Positions 12,105-22,872 of a stretch of 64,000 nt of DNA are shown here, in pieces; position 1 is the first letter of the stretch, and each line of letters starts with the position of its first letter. The DNA comes from Limnoperna fortunei (lineage: Eukaryota; Mollusca; Bivalvia; Mytilida; Modiolidae). Made by a program: the position numbers and the translations under genes. Where the stretch lies: contig OX104114.1 of the NCBI GenBank assembly GCA_944474755.1, positions 47,185,070 to 47,249,069 on the forward strand, in the 5' to 3' direction. Below the pieces are notes generated by a model that was not told where the DNA came from, did not search any database, and was given only the letters and a program-made list of their open reading frames with translations.

Positions 12105-12307
12105 ATACTGATTTTTGATATCAATTTGATGATAAACCTGAAATTACATGACTAAAACCACTACTTGTCATCATTGGTAATAACCTTTCCTTCCCTTTAT
12201 ATCCAGGCAAAATCACCCTGCCAAACAAGAACATTCTGTTAAAACTACCATCCGATCCTTATCCCATAATTAAAGTACTGTCAAACCAACATGAGCCGCA
12301 GAGAAAT

Positions 12308-12743
12308 TTGCACTGCATCCAAATTCTAAACATCAGAAAATCAAAACCAGCCAACCCAGTACATAAATATTTGTTTTTACTGCTAATTGCAATGTCACAT
12401 GACACAGAGCCTAATCCTGGACCAAGAGCACCTACATGGCCATGTGGAACATGCTCAAAAGCAGTTACATTGGGCACAGAAAGCAGTCTGTTGTGACTCG
12501 TGTGATAGGTGGTACCACATAGACTGCCAAAGTATTTCTAAACATATGTATGTACTAATGAATAATAACAACATAAGCTGGAATTGCATTCAATGTGGAA
12601 TGCCAAGTTTCTCTTCTAGCTATTTAAATACATCTTCTATAGAAACATCAAAACAGTTATCAAAGTCTAAAACAGACCTCAATTGTAGAAAACATATTAA
12701 TCCCTACTGCCACATCATCACCAGTTCCAAAGGGGAAACCTGA
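12308..12743 (+). pseudogene. LINE N-terminal region: 2A-like motif and PHD finger, frameshifted
   Basis: The first frame (12308-12496) has a hydrophobic stretch followed by HDTEPNPGP, where DTEPNPGP spans 12401-12424. This matches the 2A ribosome-skipping core D(V/I)ExNPGP at all fixed positions except Thr for Val/Ile. The frame then enters a zinc-finger start (CGTC). After a frameshift near 12470 the finger continues in the frame 12387-12743 with CCDSCDRWYHIDC and WNCIQC, completing a C4HC3 PHD pattern. PHD fingers and 2A-like sequences are both known at the N-terminus of some CR1-like elements. The present copy cannot make an intact product. Confidence 0.75.
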
Positions 12744-12799
12744 TAAAGATCAGTGTAAAATGAAAAAGAGCACAACAAACTAAAAACAAGAAACTTTTA

Positions 12800-13562
12800 A
12801 AAATCTTGAACCTGAATTTCCAATCCATCCAAAACAAAAAACAATATCTGCAAGAAATACTAAACACAGAAAAACCAGATATTTTAATAGGTACTGAAAC
12901 CTGGCTTGACCCATCTATATCATCCTATGAATATTTTCCCCTCAGATCTATACAACGACAGACAACCTAATATAAACAACCAAAACTATGGTGCAGTACT
13001 CATAGCTATACACAAAGAATTACTCAGCTCTGAAATACACACTCTACAAACAAACTGTGAAACCATCTGGGCCGAAATCAATATTGCAAGCTCAAGAAAC
13101 ATTAAAATAGCATCATTCTATAGACCACCATCTGACAATGGCACTGCACTTAAACAGCTAAAACTATCGTTAAACCGTATAAACATCCAGTCGAATTCCA
13201 CAATCATCATTGGTGGCGATTTCAACCTTGGCCACATTGACTGGTCAACCACAAGTGTAATAACAATGAAGCCTGACCAACATTTACACCAAATGTTAAT
13301 TGATATCACTTATGATTTAAACCTACACCAAGTTGTCAACATCCCAACTAGGAAGGATAGAACTTTACAAACAATCCAACTAATATCAACAAAGTCTGCA
13401 CCAATTGGTCAGAGCGAACACGATATTGCCGAAGCCGGCATCTGGCTAAGAAGGGTTGGGGAAACACCAAAAAAGATCATGATATATAAACATGCTAACT
13501 GGGAAAATATCAAATCCGACTTAGAAACTATACATTCAGATTTACACGCAATATATCAATAA
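12800..13562 (+). pseudogene. LINE apurinic-type endonuclease domain, frameshifted
   Basis: An initial frame from about 12812 reads LNFQSIQNKK and ILIGTETWLD, the usual opening of an APE-like endonuclease domain. It terminates and the protein continues in another frame (12906-13562) with ASFYRPPSDNG, the catalytic-region signature IIIGGDFNLGHIDW (about 13205-13245) and a degenerate SEHDI near the end of the domain. This enzyme nicks the chromosomal target to prime reverse transcription. One frame change near 12940 and lost residues in the SDH motif show decay. Confidence 0.8.
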
Positions 13563-13812
13563 TCAAATATTAACACTCTATGGGAGCACTTCAAAACAAA
13601 ACTCTAGACATCAGTTAAAAATAACATTCCATCAAAAATGCTCTCTTATAAACACGGACTTCCATGTACAAACAATTTTCTTCGAAAACTTATAAATAGG
13701 AAAAACAAATTGTACCAGAAACGACATGACATAAAACATCACCAAATACGAAAAACTAAAATCCGAGGTACAATAACAACAAAGAGAAGCATACTGTAAG
13801 TACATTGAAACC

Positions 13813-15502
13813 ATGATATGTGACCTGCCAATAAATGAACCAGACCAAAAAACTATCAACCAAGCTAACCTAAAAAAAACTTTTCCAGTATATAAAATCT
13901 ATATAAGAACAGACAAAACTGTCATATCAGCATTACACAAAGATGGCATTCCTACATCAGATACAGATGAGAAAGCCAACATACTAAATGAACAATTTCA
14001 GTCAGTTTTTACATCAGAACCAAATGTCAAAGTACCAGACAAAAGCCAAAGCCCACGTCCAATCATTCCAAACTTAACAATAATAACACCTGGCATTACC
14101 AAATTATTGAACAATATTAACCCACATAAAGCCTCTGGTCCGGACAATATAAACGGTCGCATACTAAAAGAACTCAAAGACCACATTGCACCACTGGATT
14201 GGAAACATGCAAATGTAGCTCTCGCACAAACATAATGCGATCAATTATAGACCAATTCCATTAACCTGTATCAGCAGCAAACTAATGGAGCATATTATTA
14301 CTAAACATGTACTGTCTCACCTTGAAAACAACAATTTACTCTATAAACTCCAACATGGTTTCCGCCATTCACGCTCATGCGAAACACAACTGCTCTCATT
14401 TATCCAAGAACTATCCGAATCTGACAATAAAAACACTAAAACTGACTTAATAATAATGGATTTCGCAAAGGCTTTTGACAAAGTTCCTCACCGCCGACTA
14501 CTCTATAAACTTCAATATTATGGTATATCTGGACACACACTCAATTGGATTTCTGCATTTCTCTCAAACCGTACACAAACTGTCGTAGTAGACGGCCAGT
14601 CCTCCTCCACTGTTCCTGTAACATCTGGCGTTCCTCAGGGAACAGTTCTGGGTCCAGTCTTGTTTCTGGTGTATATAAATGACTTGCCAGATTACTTGAC
14701 ATAAAGTAAACTCAGACTGTTCGCTGATGATAGTATCATCCATCCAACAATCAAGTCTTAGAGTGATTGTGATAAACTCCAAGTGGACTTAGATGCAGCG
14801 GCCAGATGAGAAGAAGAGTGGCTGATGGCCTTCCATCCGGACAAGTGTACGGTTCTCTCTGTCACAAAAAAGAAACCACCATTTAAAAAGAATTACAGTT
14901 TACAAAATCATATTCTCGAATCAGTCTCCTCTGCAAAATATTTAGGCATCAAAGTACAATCTAACTTAATATGGGACAAGCACATCAATGAAGTAACATC
15001 AAACGGAAACAAAGCGCTAGGATTTTTAAAACGAAACCTCAAAACATCAAACCAACATATCAAAATACTGGCATACCAAGCCTTCGTCAGGCCCGAACTT
15101 GAATATTCTTGTTCAGTTTGGGACCCTCATACATTAGAAGCTTCGTAACCCTTGGCTAGCGAAGATGCATCTTAAATTGAAATGATACAACGAAGAGCTG
15201 ATCGCCAGTATATTTGTAATAGGTACCATAACACCAGTAGCGTCTCAGATATGCTCACCACTCTCAATCTTCCACCACTTTCTCAAAGCCGATTTCGCAC
15301 AAGATTGGTAATGATGTACAAAATCACCTACCATCTTGTTTCTATTTCTTCTGAAGTCTTAATTTTGGCAGACTCAAGAACCAGGAAGAACCACCAACTC
15401 ACTTACAGGCATATCTATACAACAAAAACTTCATACCAGCATTCATTTTTCCCTACACAATACCGCAGAGGAACCAACTCCCCTGCTACACTCGTCCATT
15501 GA
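13813..15502 (+). pseudogene. LINE reverse transcriptase, interrupted by stops
   Basis: The frame 13813-14235 holds the region before the fingers, including HKASGPDNINGRILKE. After a frame change, 14285-14704 carries [32 protein letters not shown] and [20 protein letters not shown], which are RT motifs. The catalytic FADD is at 14720-14731, just after an in-frame TAA at 14702. Two further in-frame stops follow before the frame resumes at 14825 (HPDKCTVLSVTKKK, AKYLGIKV) and at 15182. The motif order and spacing match CR1/Jockey-type reverse transcriptases. Three nonsense mutations and at least one frameshift mean it is inactive. Confidence 0.9.
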
Positions 15503-15732
15503 CAGCTCTAGAGAACAGCTGACTCCTGCTGTTCTTTGTACACTCCACTAGTAAAAAAAATTAGCTACATGTAAATAGTTTTAATCACGTCTTCAAATTT
15601 GTTTAGTGTTCTTTTCACAAATTTTGATATTCTTGATCAATTATTTTCTTAAAATTTTTAGGAAAATATAATGCGACAATAAGTAATCATCAGTGCTGAT
15701 GGTATACTGTATACCTCAAGAAGAAGAAGAAA

Positions 15733-16082
15733 TTCCAGTTTCAAATATTGAGAAGAGTATAAATGAATCAATATATTGCAGAGTCGACGTTTCTCCCATT
15801 TGTTGTTGACACGCACGATGTACGTAGCAGACGTCAATGAATTGTGTACTAGGCAATTAATACAATCGATTTGATTGGACGAATGAATTTATTAAGACGG
15901 CTATTCTGTTTGGCTAAAACATAAAACACCAGGTCGATATCGGATTCCGCTTGACTACTATGCAGCGGAATCGGGCAGCGTACAAACATTTTATGTAATT
16001 TTAGTACTGTTGCGATTTATCACGACCCGAAAGTTGCTTTTAGATCAATCAAAAACACGCAAAATTCTATTCATGTAATAAT
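15733..16082. other. Intergenic, nothing recognised
   Basis: No ORF of note and no clear repeat structure was seen in this stretch between the LINE tail and the foldback at 16083. Confidence 0.35.
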
Positions 16083-16263
16083 TATAGGATAATTAATTAG
16101 GCGGAGTGAAATTCCAAAATATGATCACTCGTGCCGCATAACGCATATGATTAAACGAGTGCGCGGAACTTGTTCCGCGCACGAGTTTAATCTGATGCTT
16201 TATGCGGCACGAGTGACTGATCATATTTTGGATATTCATGATGTCCAATTGATTATCCTATTT
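16083..16263. repeat. Foldback (inverted-repeat) element, about 180 bp
   Basis: The inner arms run from CCAAAATATGATCACTCGTG (16114) to its complement ending at 16231. They meet around GTGCGCGGAAC/TTGTTCCGCGCAC. Outer arms TATAGGATAATTAATTA and its near-complement near 16245-16263 extend the fold. The arms differ at a few positions. There is no coding capacity. Confidence 0.8.
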
Positions 16264-17016
16264 ATTATATAGATCAAAATTGTTTTCGAAAAATTTGAAT
16301 GCTTAATCCTAAATTTTATGAACGGCGGATGAATATCTGTATAGTACAAAACCAACTGCAACATGGCCGCCCTAATCTGGATCAGGACGCCAGCTAACTA
16401 ATATTTCGTTCTGAAATAACAAATAAGGATATTGTCACGCTAAATGACCTGTTATAGGATATTGTTCTAGCAGGTTCCGGTCTGTTAGTGAACAATTATT
16501 TTAGCTTTTGGGTTTTGATCATCGAAAAGACAAATTTTGGGGGTAAAAAACCCGAGAGTGAAAATAAACGATAATTTTCACATGTGATTTACCGTGATTT
16601 CTGTCACTCGGAAAATTAAATTTTTCATCTCTATCTATACAGTAATATATTATATAAATTGATAAATTAGCGTTTATAAGTCAGTTGTTTGGTCGTTATA
16701 AGGTCTAGCTTAAATGTATAGAATGATATGTCTCCTTGAAATAATCACCACGCTTTGTTCATGCTTTCTTATATTAAAACTAGGAACTGTTAAACTTGCA
16801 TTCACCTTCCGATTGTATGCCTTACATGTTTGTTAAAATGCAACCGTCTGCAACAATAGAAGCAGAGGAAACGTCAGTTCAATTAAAATTAGCTAATGCG
16901 TTGAAAAAACTTGAATTTAATACGTTTTATACGATATACATACATCTAACATCACCAATTGAAACTCATCAATCCTCCATGCAATATTTTATGTTATTAG
17001 TATGTAGAAAGAAAAT
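16264..17016. other. Intergenic, nothing recognised
   Basis: No supported gene. The + ORF at 16796-17143 runs into a reverse-oriented repeat tail and lacks any domain. Confidence 0.35.
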
Positions 17017-17205
17017 GGCAAAGAAAACCTACCGAACAACAAAAGCAAAAAGCCAAGGGACAGTTACAAATGCGGATATAGATAAACACAACACAAAAAC
17101 CAAAAACATAAAACACAGAAAGAGAGTAACACGAACCCAGTAAAAACCATGGGTGCACTCAGGTGGTCCGGACGAAAGCAGTGCTGTCTGCCTCTTATAA
17201 GACAC
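17017..17205 (-). repeat. RT-tail repeat family, 3' UTR fragment
   Basis: Reverse complement of the 3' part of the repeat seen more fully at 47968-48470. Shared landmarks, read on the minus strand, are AGGCAGACAGCACTG, CATGGTTTTTACTGGGTTCG and ATATCCGCATTTGTAACTGT. The protein-coding tail is missing here. Confidence 0.75.
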
Positions 17206-17639
17206 AAGTCGAGTTTGCGAAAAAAATCATTATTTAGAACTTCCGTTCTTTCACGACCAGGAGTAGGATGACCTTAATAAAAATACACGCATTGTAATTT
17301 TGTAAAAGATTTTGGCATATTGTTTACGAGGAGCCCTTCACAGCTTATTATTAAGTGACGCAACCTATCAACATTTCTGACTCGAGCAGTAGTGAAAAAA
17401 TGTCGTCTGTGAACACTGTTGTTTTGCTTCGAAAAAAAAGCAATCAAATATAAATCCTAATTCTGTGTGCTGCTATTCTGTTGGGGAACCAGTATTTCTG
17501 GTTATAAATAGTGCCCCAGATACTATAATTGTTTAGAAATCACTACAGGAAAACTATTCCGGAGGAACAAGTTCATAAATAGATTTAATAAATGACAAAC
17601 AATATTGTTGACAAACAAGTCAGAAACAACTCAAATTGT
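17206..17639. other. Intergenic, nothing recognised
   Basis: No gene or defined repeat was seen. Confidence 0.3.
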
Positions 17640-17900
17640 TTTATAGTGCCGCCGAGCAAAACACAACAGTATTCAAATTATTCAAATTCGAATTCATTTT
17701 GTTAGAACTATAATAGTGTGGAACCTGATGAACGACACAACCGTCAAATCAACAAGCGTAGAGAGCTTCAAATCAGCTCTCGCCGGTGACCGTTAACCCG
17801 GCGCGCTCTCTCTCCCCGTCGGGTAAAAACCATAAGTCTTATGACCAACGCGAGTTATAATTACCGTCTCCACATAGTCAAATGATGAACATTATACGGA
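17640..17900 (+). pseudogene. LINE reverse-transcriptase C-terminal tail fragment
   Basis: A short frame ending in TAA near 17795 reads TIIVWNLMND, then VKSTSVESFKSALAGDR. This resembles the usual end of CR1/Jockey-type LINE proteins (a WN.L....V...S..SFK..L pattern). A frameshift precedes it, next to an NSF-like segment. No upstream RT domain is attached, so this is a 5'-truncated fragment. Confidence 0.6.
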
Positions 17901-18129
17901 GCAAATGGCTGTCTGTTACTTGATAGGGGTAATTATCCTATTCATGGAATGAATTTCCTGTGCATGTCAAAACATGGCAGGATGAAAAAATAGTCCTAAT
18001 TTTCTCTTTTGTTTCTGCTTTTGCTTATAACTGCTATTGCTTTGATATTTTGAAAGGTATGGCATTACTGTAGAAGAAGAATATATTTTTTTGCAGTCGA
18101 TTTCTTCCTAAAGTATGTTGAGATGGTTT
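17901..18129. other. Intergenic, nothing recognised
   Basis: Non-coding stretch leading into the palindrome array. Confidence 0.3.
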
Positions 18130-18484
18130 CATCTAGATGTTTTTTTATCTAGATGAATTTCAAAAGCATCTAGATGGTTTTGTAAAGATTCTAGATGCGT
18201 ATTAAAAGCATCTAGATGTATGTTAAAAGTATCTAGATGAATCTAATGTCCAAGTAAATGTATTCATCTTCATCTAGATAAAACTCTACAGAAAACCATC
18301 TAGATGCGTTTCAAAACCATCTACATGGTTTTCCATCTAGATGAATTTCAAAAGCAGTTAGATGAAACCCATCTAGATGAAAATACAAAGTATCTAGATG
18401 ATAAGGTATTTTATCTAGATGCCTTTAACACGCATGCAGATGCTTTACAATACCATCTAGATGATTTTGAAATCCATCTAGATG
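18130..18484. repeat. 21-bp minisatellite built on the palindrome CATCTAGATG
   Basis: Eight perfect copies of the self-complementary decamer CATCTAGATG start at 18130, 18167, 18209, 18297, 18334, 18370, 18454 and 18475. TATCTAGATG copies start at 18146, 18230, 18391 and 18412. Degenerate copies start at 18188, 18251, 18271, 18318, 18355 and 18433. Most start-to-start distances are exactly 21 bp. A few are 15-16 bp and one is 26 bp. The spacer is A/T-rich, typically TTTTGAAA or TTTCAAAA. Because 21 is a multiple of 3, both strands stay open for stretches, and the + frame 18304-18507 shows HLD/LDE heptads. That ORF is judged a by-product. Confidence 0.93.
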
Positions 18485-19106
18485 AAACCATCTCAATTTT
18501 TACATGAATCGCCACTGATAGTAATGTGGTACAATGGGACTTCAACTTTGAAATGAAAGTAGAAAAACCTTTCTTAAACGTTGAGGTAAAATTCCCGCAA
18601 AAAGTCCTTGGACACTTATACTTTTTTCTCCTTTTTTGTAATTTAGCATTATATGTGTAATGCCCCATATATGAAATTTTAAGAAAGAAAGATTTTTTAA
18701 TAAAAAAAATTTGATGTCTCGCCTGTTCGGTTACTTTTGCACAAGCCATCCAAATGGATAATGACCTCTGATTGGGTGGTTCACCAAATCTATAAATATC
18801 CTTGTCATATCATTGCTTTACGTCAGGATCGAACTAGCATGTGTACTAAAATTTCGATATATTCTTAAGGTTGAATCGGGATTGTAATCAGTATTTTTAT
18901 GTTGTAATGTTACGTTCCACATATTGACTTCTACTTCATTCAGTACATTGGTAAGTTAACAATTAAAAGGTAAACATTGCACCAAAATCTCCCTACTTTT
19001 GTAGCTGTTTGGGAAAATACTGATATTTTCTGTATCTTTTATTTTCGCTCTGATATTGATGTAAATAGAACAACACATATTTTTTTATTGGTTTAGCGTT
19101 AACAAT
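18485..19106. other. Intergenic, nothing recognised
   Basis: No supported gene or repeat was identified. Confidence 0.3.
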
Positions 19107-19557
19107 GTCTATCCCACGGGGGGGTCACTAAGGATACTTTTAGGTACAGGTGTGCGGACGGACATTTGAAAACCCACCCTATTCATATATTTTCGGACAC
19201 TATAAAACAGGACCTAATCATATATTGAATGATTAAATCAGACCTATTCATATATTTATTACTGCACATCCCCATTGACAAAATAGTACGTTTACTACCA
19301 AATTGATAAATTGATGTTAATGGAACACTTTGTTTGTAAAATCACTTTGGTTTACATAGGCTTAACATGCTTAAGATGAGAATTGAGGCATGGAATATAT
19401 TTAGATAATTTACAACTACCCAATGATATATTTTTCAATGAAAAAAGCTACCTATTCATATATTTTGGAGAGCTAAAAAAGTGACCTATTCCGGCCGCAC
19501 ATCCGTATTACCCTATATATACAAGTTACCCCCCCCCCCCCCCCCCGTGGTCTATCC
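19107..19557. mobile_element. Non-autonomous TIR element with 8-bp target duplication
   Basis: The element proper is 19115-19549 (435 bp). The left end is CACGGGGGGGTCACTAAGG; the right end is the inverted form with an expanded C-run, ending CCCGTG. Subterminal GTGTGCGGACGGA and its counterpart CCGGCCGCACATCCG are also inverted. The direct repeat GTCTATCC flanks both sides (19107-19114 and 19550-19557). An 8-bp duplication is typical of hAT-like transposons. The interior contains repeated CCTATTCATATATTT phrases and no ORF. Confidence 0.82.
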
Positions 19558-19929
19558 ATTAAAAGGTACATTGTTTACCTATCCTACATATAAATTACAA
19601 CGGATGCTTTAATAATAACAATAAAATGGGAAAAGCTAAACTTGTTTCGTTTAATTTTGTTGCTTACTTTGAATTGGCCAGTCAGATTTTAGCTCACAAA
19701 GCAAATTAAATTATTCACTTATGATCCCAATTCTAAATATAGAAGCTCGTAATCAATGTTGAGTGATTACTGTTCACATATTGTACATATCAATCAATTT
19801 AAAATTTAATGTTTTTTATATATACTAAATTCCTGTAATATTTTCAAGTGCATTACTGTCAAACAATGTCCTTATCCTTATTATGTGTTGATGTTAACGA
19901 GATCTTTCACAGTTTAATCAAACAGGTAA
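19558..19929. other. Intergenic, nothing recognised
   Basis: AT-rich, no gene seen. Confidence 0.3.
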
Positions 19930-20060
19930 ACAACATGTTTATGGAACGCCGTAACTGCCTTGTGTACTTGCTTTTATGCACATACTTTTTCCCTATAGTC
20001 ACATACATATGCACATAGTTTTTCTGTATGTGTACATACTTTTTCTCTATATCACCCATT
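19930..20060 (-). repeat. TGCACATACTTTTTCTATAT repeat family, fragment
   Basis: Contains TGGAACGCCGTAACTGCC followed by several imperfect units of TGCACATACTTTTTC. It is the inverse of the right end of the element at 25920-27590. Confidence 0.7.
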
Positions 20061-20636
20061 CTCAGCAGTAAGGTGCAATTGCTGTTGTCGTATATTAATG
20101 GGCAAGATAAAGACAATTGAAGTGGTTTAATATCGTCAACAAAGACCTTTGTATATGTTGCCAAAAGTTGCCAAATTTTTATTGATATGATGTATGTGGA
20201 AGTACACAAAAAATTGTGTTAATTTTACTTAAACAATACATACGTGATTGTCTCCACAGTGCAATATTGAATTTTAGAACCACACAACATTAATATTACA
20301 CATCCAAATAAATATATTGGTTTCATATCTCAACATTCATATGTCGCCGTAGTCCAGATGCATACGTTACCTCACTTATACCTTGGAGTATATATGTTCT
20401 GTTTGTTATGAAAAAAGAACTTTGTAATGGACAAACCTCTTCTTATATTCTCAGAATCATATACAACATTAGGTTTCCTAGTGCCGATTCATCCTTACTA
20501 TAAATCTCCTGGTTGTATTTTTAACGATACTACAATTACATATAAATATGTTGAATTAGTTATTATAACTAAAAGTTGATGCATGCGTAATTCAAATAAT
20601 TATGAATATAACACTTTATTCATACTTGGATTTAGT

Positions 20637-20932
20637 TTGTTTGTTTGATGGTGTTTAACGCCACTTTCAGCAATTTTTCAGCTATATCAGGGCGTCCAGT
20701 TTTTATTGGGGAAGGAAGCCGGAGTACCCGGAGAAAACCCCCGACCTGCGGTAGGAAAACTGGAAATCCTTGTCAATTAAGATTGGAGTCGAGTACACCC
20801 TGTCTGAAGTGAGAATCGAACCCGCAATCTCAGTGTTGACAGACCACGTGATCAAAAGTAAAGGAACTACCTTTTTTTTATCTTTATTAAGACGAACTAC
20901 CTTGACCACTCGGCCACCGAGGCCCCTACAAT
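20637..20932 (-). mobile_element. tRNA-derived SINE, family 1, minus strand
   Basis: On the minus strand it starts with a tRNA-like head, GGGGCCTCGGTGGCCGAGTG, then GTCAAGG (A box) and GGGTTCGATTCTCAC (B box). It ends in a tail containing GCTGAAAAATTGCTGAAAG and a (CAAA)n run. The head resembles a Leu/Ser-type tRNA with a long extra segment. GATTTAGT flanks both sides (20629-20636 and 20933-20940). A roughly 31-bp T-rich insertion bounded by GAACTACCTT lies within the head. Transcribed by RNA polymerase III if active. Confidence 0.85.
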
Positions 20933-20940
20933 GATTTAGT

Positions 20941-21369
20941 AAAACATTACTATATATGTAATTTCCATTATTTTTTATTTGTTGTATCATAAGTACTTTC
21001 TCGTTTTTGACCTTGTATTGGTGATTGCATTACTTAATAGCTATATTTAGTATTGTGTATTGATAGACATGTTCTAATTAATGACTTAGGGTGTACTCTA
21101 TTACTCTTTCACTTTCGTTTTGATCGATTTTCTGTTTCCTGTAGCCTGTTTATGGATGTCATCTTGAATCGAATGTGCACCTCATTTCATATCGTTAATT
21201 GTTTTCACCATTGTTGTGTGTCATCTCACTACGTAAGTTGAACTTTTTTATTCACGATTATATTTATGTGTTCATATATTTATTTTTTGACAAAAGTAAA
21301 TAATTTTGTATTTTTATATACTTTTCTGTATACATGTTAAAAGCTAAGTTTTTTCATGGTTTATTTTCT
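20941..21369. other. Intergenic, nothing recognised
   Basis: No supported gene. Confidence 0.3.
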
Positions 21370-21607
21370 ACGGAAGCCTTGGAGGGCCATTTTGACTTTT
21401 AACTTTTAACTTACTACTTCTGGCTTTTTTGTTTTGAGTTTTGACTATTGACTTGTTATACAAGCCGACTGGGGACATTTTCACTTTTAACTTTTGACTT
21501 TCAACCTTTTGACTATTGACTTTTCTCTTTTGACTTTTGACTTCTGACTTTTTACGTAAGCTGTAAAGGGACATTTTTGTCTTTCAACTTCTTACACTTG
21601 ACTTTTT
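21370..21607. repeat. TTTTGACTT-rich repeat, copy 1
   Basis: Built of irregular TTTTGACTT/TTTTAACTT units between fixed phrases GAAGCCTTGGAGGGCCATT, AAGCCGACTGGGGACATTTT and GGGACATTTTTGTCTTTCA. A diverged second copy lies at 22284-22530 in the same orientation. Confidence 0.85.
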
Positions 21608-22010
21608 AGCTCACCTGACCCGAAGGGTCATGTGAGCTATTGCCATCACTTGGCGTCCGTCGTCGTCCGTCGTCGTCGTCGTCGTCGTCGTCGTTAACTT
21701 TTCTTCAAAAATCTTCTCCTCCAAAACCACTGAAGCGATTGCTTTGAAACTTTGCACACATCATCAGTAAAAGGTCCTCTACCAAGTTTGCCCAAATCAT
21801 GGCCTCAGACCAACCAACATGGCCGCCATGGCTAAAAATAGAACAGGGGGGTCAAAATACAGTTTTTTGCTTATTGTTCAAAAAGTATAACAGATACAGG
21901 AAACCCAAACGGACCTTTCTTCTTCAGCATCTAAAGCTCTACAAAACACTCCATTGGGTCAAAGTTGTATGATGACTCCTTATAGGAGTTATTGCCCTTT
22001 AATTGTCAAA
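21608..22010 (+). mobile_element. Hairpin-headed repeat with CCGTCG run, inserted in copy 1
   Basis: Starts with the stem AGCTCAC-C-TGACCC, loop GAA, GGGTCA-T-GTGAGCT. The CCGTCGTCGTCCGTCGTCG run follows, then CTTCTCCTCCAAAACCACTG, TTTGAAACTTTGCACACA and ACATGGCCGCCATGG. It splits the TTTTGACTT repeat: after it the repeat phrase GTGCAAATGTCTGTATCAAA resumes, as in copy 2 near 22635. Non-coding. Confidence 0.75.
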
Positions 22011-22283
22011 ACTATGTTTAGGAAAAGTGCAAATGTCTGTATCAAACCCATATAAGACACAATTATTAAAAAAATACATGAATATAACGAAAACGAAATG
22101 ATTTACTTCTTTAAGCGATTGTATAACATCTAGGTGTATTAACCAATCGTAATATGAGATTTGAATAGTCGTCATATATCTGTAACACACTTCATTTTGA
22201 TTTTTACTTTTTGTTTAACGTGCTCGGTGTTAAAAGTCAACAGATTGGATTTTTGGAGAACAGACAGTTGTTTATTAACAGAT

Positions 22284-22690
22284 ACGGAAGCCCTGGAGGG
22301 CCATTTTGACTTTTAACTTTGAACTTACTACTTCTGACTTTTTTGTCTTGAGTTTTGACTCTTGACTTATTTTACAAGCCGACTGGGGACATTTTCACTT
22401 TTAACTTTTGACTTTCAGCCTTTTGATTATTGAATTTTGTCTTTTGACTTTTGACTTCTGACTTTTTACGTAAGCCGTTAAGGGACATTTTTGTCTTTCA
22501 ACTTCTTACAATTGACTTTTTACTTTTCAACTAATGACTTTCAAGGCGAGAAACAATGTTCAAAGACAATCTCACCTTCGTTAGATTAACTAAAACATAT
22601 TCATTATAAAAATGTGAGTTCACTGACAAAAATATCTTCAGGTAAAGTGCAAATTTCGGTATCAAAACCATATAACTTTGTTTTGTATTA
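22284..22690. repeat. TTTTGACTT-rich repeat, copy 2
   Basis: Repeats copy 1 phrase by phrase, without the hairpin-headed insertion, and continues through GTGCAAATTTCGGTATCAAA. The direct arrangement of two copies suggests an old tandem duplication. Confidence 0.8.
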
Positions 22691-22872
22691 TTTTGAATGT
22701 TTAGTTTTCTCAAATTTAGTATATTTTCCTTTTTTGTTTCTTTTTTAGCTTTTTATTATACAACTCACACCATATTATGTACAAGTCAACTAGATAGATT
22801 GTTGTCATTGCATACACCATGCTGTGTGACCATGTACTAGATTATTTTGAATTAAAATAATGTTGACTTTTT

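Larger units (their letters stand above)
12290..15732 (+). mobile_element. Decayed CR1-like non-LTR retrotransposon (LINE)
   Basis: In order along the + strand are a PHD-finger region with a 2A-like motif, an apurinic-type endonuclease, a reverse transcriptase and a 3' tail ending in a (GAA)n run at about 15717-15732. Such elements copy RNA into DNA at a nicked target. Multiple frameshifts and at least three nonsense codons in the reverse-transcriptase frame show it is dead. The exact 5' boundary is not visible; the start given is where recognisable coding begins. The clade (CR1/L2/Jockey group) is inferred from domain order and RT motifs. Confidence 0.9.

Noticed and set aside
18130..18484. 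CRISPR-like array of regularly spaced palindromes
   Set aside because: The 10-bp repeat and 11-bp A/T spacers are far too short, spacers resemble each other, and the surrounding DNA is clearly eukaryotic.
18304..18507. 67-aa ORF with HLDxF heptads
   Set aside because: The 21-bp period automatically gives heptad repeats in an open frame; there is no start context, splice partner or flanking coding signal.
20637..20932. Functional tRNA-Leu/Ser gene at the SINE head
   Set aside because: The head is attached to a repeated body and tail, lies between target duplications, and carries an insertion within the tRNA-like part.
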